From Saccharopolyspora erythraea NRRL 2338 (lineage in GTDB: Bacteria; Actinomycetota; Actinomycetes; Mycobacteriales; Pseudonocardiaceae), in NCBI RefSeq assembly GCF_000062885.1, contig NC_009142.1, positions 310,001-374,000 of the forward strand: 64,000 nt of DNA, read 5' to 3'. A program made the translations under genes and the position numbers. Shown piece after piece: positions 60,545-64,000 of the stretch; the first letter of the stretch is position 1; every line of letters begins with the position of its first letter. The notes under the pieces are model-generated. The model ran no database searches, was not told the DNA's origin, and saw nothing but the letters and a program-made list of their open reading frames with translations.

Positions 60545-61057
60545 TCAGGCGGAGGTCTTCTCCACGGCCTTGTCCTCGCCGTGGCGGCGGGTGATCTGCG
60601 CGGTGTCCTTCAGGCTCTCGATGGTCCGCTTCGGTGCCCGGATCTTGCGCACCCGCCGGTAGCCGAGCAGCGCGAAGACGCCCGCCACCAGCAGCATGAA
60701 CAGGAACACGATGCCGAAGGCCGCCCACCGCCACAGGCCGAGCTGGGCGAGGCCCTCGGCGAGGGTGAAGAACAGGAAGAACATGCTGAAGCCGAGGACG
60801 CTCAGCGCGAGGATGAAGTAGACGCTGCCCTTGACGCCCTTCTTCACCTCGCCGGCGAGCTCGGCCTTGGCCAGCTCCATCTCGGAGCGGACCAGCGTGG
60901 ACAGATGCGTCGTGGCGTCGCGGACCAGCGCACCGATGGACTGGCCGTTGTCGGGCCCGGTGCCCTCCTCGGACAGCGGGATGGAGGTGACGGCCGACCA
61001 GCCCGCACCGTCACGGCTGCCATTGGGGTTCTTCTCGGCGCTGTTCACGTACCTCAT
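60545..61057 (-). CDS. Phage holin-family / actinobacterial Holin-X membrane protein
   Basis: A 170-residue protein with a charged N-terminal third (GALVRDATTHLSTLVRSEME, then a helical LAKAELAGEVKKGVKG) and two TM helices (VYFILALSVLGFSMFFLFF and AFGIVFLFMLLVAGVFALLG), ending in a basic tail. It matches the holin superfamily III / DUF1469-like group found next to acs and marP in actinobacteria (Rv3669). A real holin role is not shown. ATG 61057 was chosen; GTG 61048 is also possible. Confidence 0.82.
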   Translation of the reverse strand: MRYVNSAEKNPNGSRDGAGWSAVTSIPLSEEGTGPDNGQSIGALVRDATTHLSTLVRSEMELAKAELAGEVKKGVKGSVYFILALSVLGFSMFFLFFTLAEGLAQLGLWRWAAFGIVFLFMLLVAGVFALLGYRRVRKIRAPKRTIESLKDTAQITRRHGEDKAVEKTSA

Positions 61058-61134
61058 CGTGCCACGCTCGATCAGGCGGGTACCGATCGACTCGCGGTGT
61101 GTTACCCGTGAGTGACATCGGCGCCGGCGGCCCG

Positions 61135-62373
61135 TCAGGCCGAGGCGTCGCCGTTGCGCACCTTGCGGCCCCTGCGCAGCAGCATCACGGCCGCGAGCAG
61201 CGAGGCCAGCGCGGAGGCGATCAGCACCGCGGCCTTGGCCCGCTCGGCGGCGGCTCCCTCCAGCGACAGCTCGGCGATGAGCAGGCTCACGGTGAAGCCG
61301 ACGCCGCCGAGCATGGCCAGCGCGCTGAGGTCGCGCCACCTCAGCCCGCGGGGCTTGGCCCCGATGCCGATCTTCACCGCCAGGTAGGAGCTGCCGAAGA
61401 TGCCGACGAGCTTGCCGACCACGAGCCCGACGACCACGGCGATGGCCACCCGGTCGTGGGTCATCGCGACCAGCGCCTCCCCGTCGACCGGGACACCTGC
61501 GGCGAACAGCGCGAACACCGGCACGATCAGCCCGGCCGACCACGGCTGGAGCCGGTGCTCCAGCCGCATCGCCGGTGAGGCGGTCTCGTGCAGGTCGCGG
61601 CGCACCCGGGTCAGCAGGCCCAGCGCGACCCCGGCGATGGTGGCGTGGATGCCGCTGCTGTGCACGGCGATCCACGTCGCGACGGCCAGCGGGACGTAGA
61701 GGAACGGCGTGGTGATCCGGCGCTTCTGCGCGTACCAGTAGACGGCGCAGAGCGCCGCCGCGGCGAGCAGCGCCAGCACGCTGAGGCCGGAGGTGAACAG
61801 CACCGCGATCACGACGATGGCGCCGAGGTCGTCCACCACGGCGAGGCTGAGCAGGAACACCCGCGCGGCGGTGGGCATCCACGACCCGGTCAGCGACAGC
61901 ACGCCGAGCGCGAAGGCGATGTCGGTGGCGACCGGGATCGCCCACGCCGCGTGCGCGCCCGGAGCGCCGTGGCCGATGGCGAACGCCAGCACGGCGGGCA
62001 CGACCATGCCGCCCAGCGCGGCGACCACCGGCAGGGTCGCGGTCTTGCGGTCGGCCAGCTCACCGACGACCAGCTCGCGCTTGAGCTCCAGCCCGGCGAC
62101 GAAGAAGAAGATCGCGAGCAGGCCGTCCTTGGCCCACTCGCCGATGGTGAGGTCCAGGTGCAGGAAGTGCGGGCCGACTGTGAAGTCGCGCACGGTGCGG
62201 TAGAGCTCCTCCGCCGGTGAGTTCGCCAGCACCAGCGCGAGGGCGGCGGCGGCGAGCAGCACCATGCCGCCGACGGTCTCGGTGCGCAGGTACTCGGCGA
62301 AGTCGAAGGAGCGGGCCGACCCTTGTTGCCCGTCGGGGTTCCTGCGGGTGCGGTTGCGGGCGGACTTCGACAC
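61135..62373 (-). CDS. nhaA: Na+/H+ antiporter NhaA
   Basis: A 412-residue antiporter with about 11-12 TM helices. The TM4 segment PVATDIAFALGVL and the paired aspartates of the ion site in SLAVVDDLGAIVVIAV are intact, and GGVGFTVSLLIAELSL marks the C-terminal half. It exchanges protons for sodium at the plasma membrane for pH and salt balance. GTG 62373 has an AGGAGG site; the longer upstream reading adds nothing. It lies between acs and the holin-like gene on the same strand. Confidence 0.95.
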   Translation of the reverse strand: MSKSARNRTRRNPDGQQGSARSFDFAEYLRTETVGGMVLLAAAALALVLANSPAEELYRTVRDFTVGPHFLHLDLTIGEWAKDGLLAIFFFVAGLELKRELVVGELADRKTATLPVVAALGGMVVPAVLAFAIGHGAPGAHAAWAIPVATDIAFALGVLSLTGSWMPTAARVFLLSLAVVDDLGAIVVIAVLFTSGLSVLALLAAAALCAVYWYAQKRRITTPFLYVPLAVATWIAVHSSGIHATIAGVALGLLTRVRRDLHETASPAMRLEHRLQPWSAGLIVPVFALFAAGVPVDGEALVAMTHDRVAIAVVVGLVVGKLVGIFGSSYLAVKIGIGAKPRGLRWRDLSALAMLGGVGFTVSLLIAELSLEGAAAERAKAAVLIASALASLLAAVMLLRRGRKVRNGDASA

Positions 62374-62512
62374 CGGGGGCCTCCTGGGGGCGGACAGCAC
62401 GAACTGTTCGCCGACCAGACTTCCCGGCACACCCGCAACGACCCTAACAGATTCTTGAAGCCGCAAACGATCTTCAAGCTCGTCTTCGCAGGTAGCGGGC
62501 CTGCGGAAACGA

Positions 62513-62549
62513 AAAGGGCGCCGTCCCGGATGCTGGGAGGGCGCCCTTT
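62513..62549 (-). terminator. Terminator of acs
   Basis: AAAGGGCGCC (62513-62522) and GGCGCCCTTT (62540-62549) form a 10-bp stem, with inner TCCC/GGGA pairing. It lies 12 bp past the acs stop and is followed by an A/T-containing end on the minus strand (TTTTCG). Confidence 0.88.
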
Positions 62550-62560
62550 CGCAGGAGAAC

Positions 62561-64000
62561 TCAGTCCTCGGTCGACTTGCCCAGGCCGGCGGAGATGAGG
62601 TCCATCACGGAGGAGTCGGCGAGGGTGGAGACGTCGCCGATTTCGCGGTTTTCGGCGACGTCGCGCAGGAGCCGTCGCATGATCTTGCCGGAGCGGGTTT
62701 TGGGCAGTTCGGGCACGACCATGATCTGGCGGGGTTTGGCGATGGGGCCGATTTCGTGGGCGACGTGGTCGCGTAGGGCCTTGATCGCGGCTTCGCCGGA
62801 GGCCTGGTCGTCGGCGCCGCCGCGCAGGATGACGAAGGCGACGATGCCCTGGCCGGTGGTGGGGTCGCTGGCGCCGACCACGGCGGCCTCGGCCACGGTG
62901 GGGTGGGAGACCAGGGCGGATTCGACCTCGGTGGTGGAGATGCGGTGGCCGGAGACGTTCATGACGTCGTCGACCCGGCCGAGCAGCCAGATGTCGCCGT
63001 CGTCGTCGTATTTGGCGCCGTCGCCGGCGAAGTAGTAGCCCTTGTCGGCGAACTTCGACCAGTAGGTTTCGCGGTAGCGGTCGTCGTCGCCCCAGATGCC
63101 GCGCAGCATCGCGGGCCAGGGCTGGTCGAGCACCAGCAGTCCGCCGCCGCCGTGGCCGACCTGTTCGCCGGACTCGTCGACGACCTTGGCGGCGATGCCG
63201 GGCAGCGGGACCTGGGCGGAGCCGGGTTTGGTGGCGGTGACCCCGGGCAGCGGCGAGATCATGATCGCGCCGGTTTCGGTCTGCCACCAGGTGTCGACGA
63301 TGGGGGCGCGGTTGCCGCCGATGTGTTCGCGGTACCACATCCAGGCCTCGGGGTTGATCGGTTCCCCGACCGAGCCCAGCACCCGCAGGGTGGACAGGTC
63401 GTAGCGGGCGGGGATCTCCGCGCCCCATTTCATGAAGGTGCGGATGGTGGTCGGCGCGGTGTAGTAGAGCGTGACGCCGTATTTCTGGACGATGTCCCAG
63501 TGGCGGCCTTCGTGCGGGGTGTTGGGGGTGCCTTCGTAGATGACCTGGGTGGCGCCGTTGGCCAGCGGCCCGTAGACGATGTAGGTGTGGCCGGTGACCC
63601 AGCCGATGTCGGCGGTGCACCAGTACACGTCGGTTTCGGGTTTGAGGTCGAACACGGTGCGGTGGGTGTAGGCGGCCTGGGTGAGATAGCCCCCGGAGGT
63701 GTGCAGGATGCCCTTGGGGCGTCCGGTGGTGCCGGAGGTGTAGAGGATGAACAGCGGGTGCTCGGAGTCGAAGAACTCCGGGGTGTGGGATGCGGGCCGG
63801 CCCTCGACGACGTCGTGCCACCACTGGTCGCGGCCGTCGTTCCATTCCACGTCGGTCTTGGTGCGTTGGACGACCAGGACGTGTTCGACGCTGGGGGTGG
63901 CGGCCACGGCCTCGTCGACGTTGGTCTTGAGCGGCATGGCCTTGCCGCGGCGGTACTGGCCGTCGGCGGTGATGACGACCTTGGCCTGGGCGTCGTTGAT
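62561..64000 (-). CDS. acs: Acetyl-CoA synthetase, 5' end outside the window
   Basis: The last 479 codons of an AMP-forming acetyl-CoA synthetase (EC 6.2.1.1), which makes acetyl-CoA from acetate. The ATP/AMP motif YTSGTTGRPKG (A3), YWCTADIGWVTGHTYI (about the A5 area) and WQTETGA (A6) are visible, as is the C-terminal PKTRSGKIMRR whose Lys is acetylated to switch the enzyme off. The frame continues past 64000 with no stop, so about 170 residues are missing upstream. It is followed by nhaA and a terminator. Confidence 0.97.
   Translation of the reverse strand: MNDAQAKVVITADGQYRRGKAMPLKTNVDEAVAATPSVEHVLVVQRTKTDVEWNDGRDQWWHDVVEGRPASHTPEFFDSEHPLFILYTSGTTGRPKGILHTSGGYLTQAAYTHRTVFDLKPETDVYWCTADIGWVTGHTYIVYGPLANGATQVIYEGTPNTPHEGRHWDIVQKYGVTLYYTAPTTIRTFMKWGAEIPARYDLSTLRVLGSVGEPINPEAWMWYREHIGGNRAPIVDTWWQTETGAIMISPLPGVTATKPGSAQVPLPGIAAKVVDESGEQVGHGGGGLLVLDQPWPAMLRGIWGDDDRYRETYWSKFADKGYYFAGDGAKYDDDGDIWLLGRVDDVMNVSGHRISTTEVESALVSHPTVAEAAVVGASDPTTGQGIVAFVILRGGADDQASGEAAIKALRDHVAHEIGPIAKPRQIMVVPELPKTRSGKIMRRLLRDVAENREIGDVSTLADSSVMDLISAGLGKSTED

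Overview
This is a very GC-rich stretch of an actinobacterial chromosome. GTG and TTG starts are common, genes are tightly packed, and many neighbours overlap by one or four bases. Gene content and order point to the Pseudonocardiales and best fit a Saccharopolyspora-like organism; that name rests on recall of gene order, not on a search. Three sets of genes support it: aspartokinase with an internal beta start followed by asd; a WhiB4/WblA - ArsA pair - RidA - metallo-beta-lactamase - Crp - Nth - thioredoxin - CoA-NUDIX - MarP - NhaA - Acs block shared in outline by Mycobacterium (around Rv3667-Rv3683) and Streptomyces (around SCO3563-SCO3580); and an IniR/IniB/IniA/IniC-like locus.

Layout. 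0-5 kb: small paralogous membrane proteins, a frameshifted alpha/beta hydrolase, a kynureninase-like protein without the PLP lysine, a nitroreductase and a membrane mannosyltransferase. 5.1-7.5 kb: ask-asd, closed by a strong terminator. 7.6-13.7 kb: a MarR gene divergent from a thioredoxin-reductase-like gene, a Uma2-type protein, Dps, an FMN reductase, a solitary TnpB element and an esterase. 13.7-23.6 kb: a deaminase, then a probable envelope-stress locus made of a LuxR/ATPase regulator, a membrane-anchored Hsp70-like ATPase, a repeat-rich IniB-like protein and two dynamin-like GTPases. 23.8-37.2 kb: accessory genes with several local regulators (TetR-monooxygenase, Scr1-type HTH/DUF397/zinc-finger trio, catalase behind a beheaded Fur, TetR/GNAT pair, GH35 beta-galactosidase, methyltransferases, S9 peptidase). 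37.5-64 kb: tRNA-Pro and the conserved core block, including a bifunctional PBP, WhiB-like regulator, ArsA-like ATPases, a second sliding clamp, an MFS exporter, Crp, Nth, MarP, NhaA and the 3' part of acs.

Two things stand out. First, iniB-iniA-iniC are co-directional, and an Hsp70-like ATPase gene sits between them and an IniR-like regulator; a direct-repeat array lies in the promoter shared by the Hsp70 gene and iniB. This suggests one membrane-remodelling stress module. Second, a compound element of three consecutive hairpins recurs four times at gene 3' ends (9.9, 34.3, 34.5 and 51.3 kb). In two cases the stop codon lies inside a hairpin loop, so the element looks like a mobile or selected 3'-end module rather than a chance terminator.
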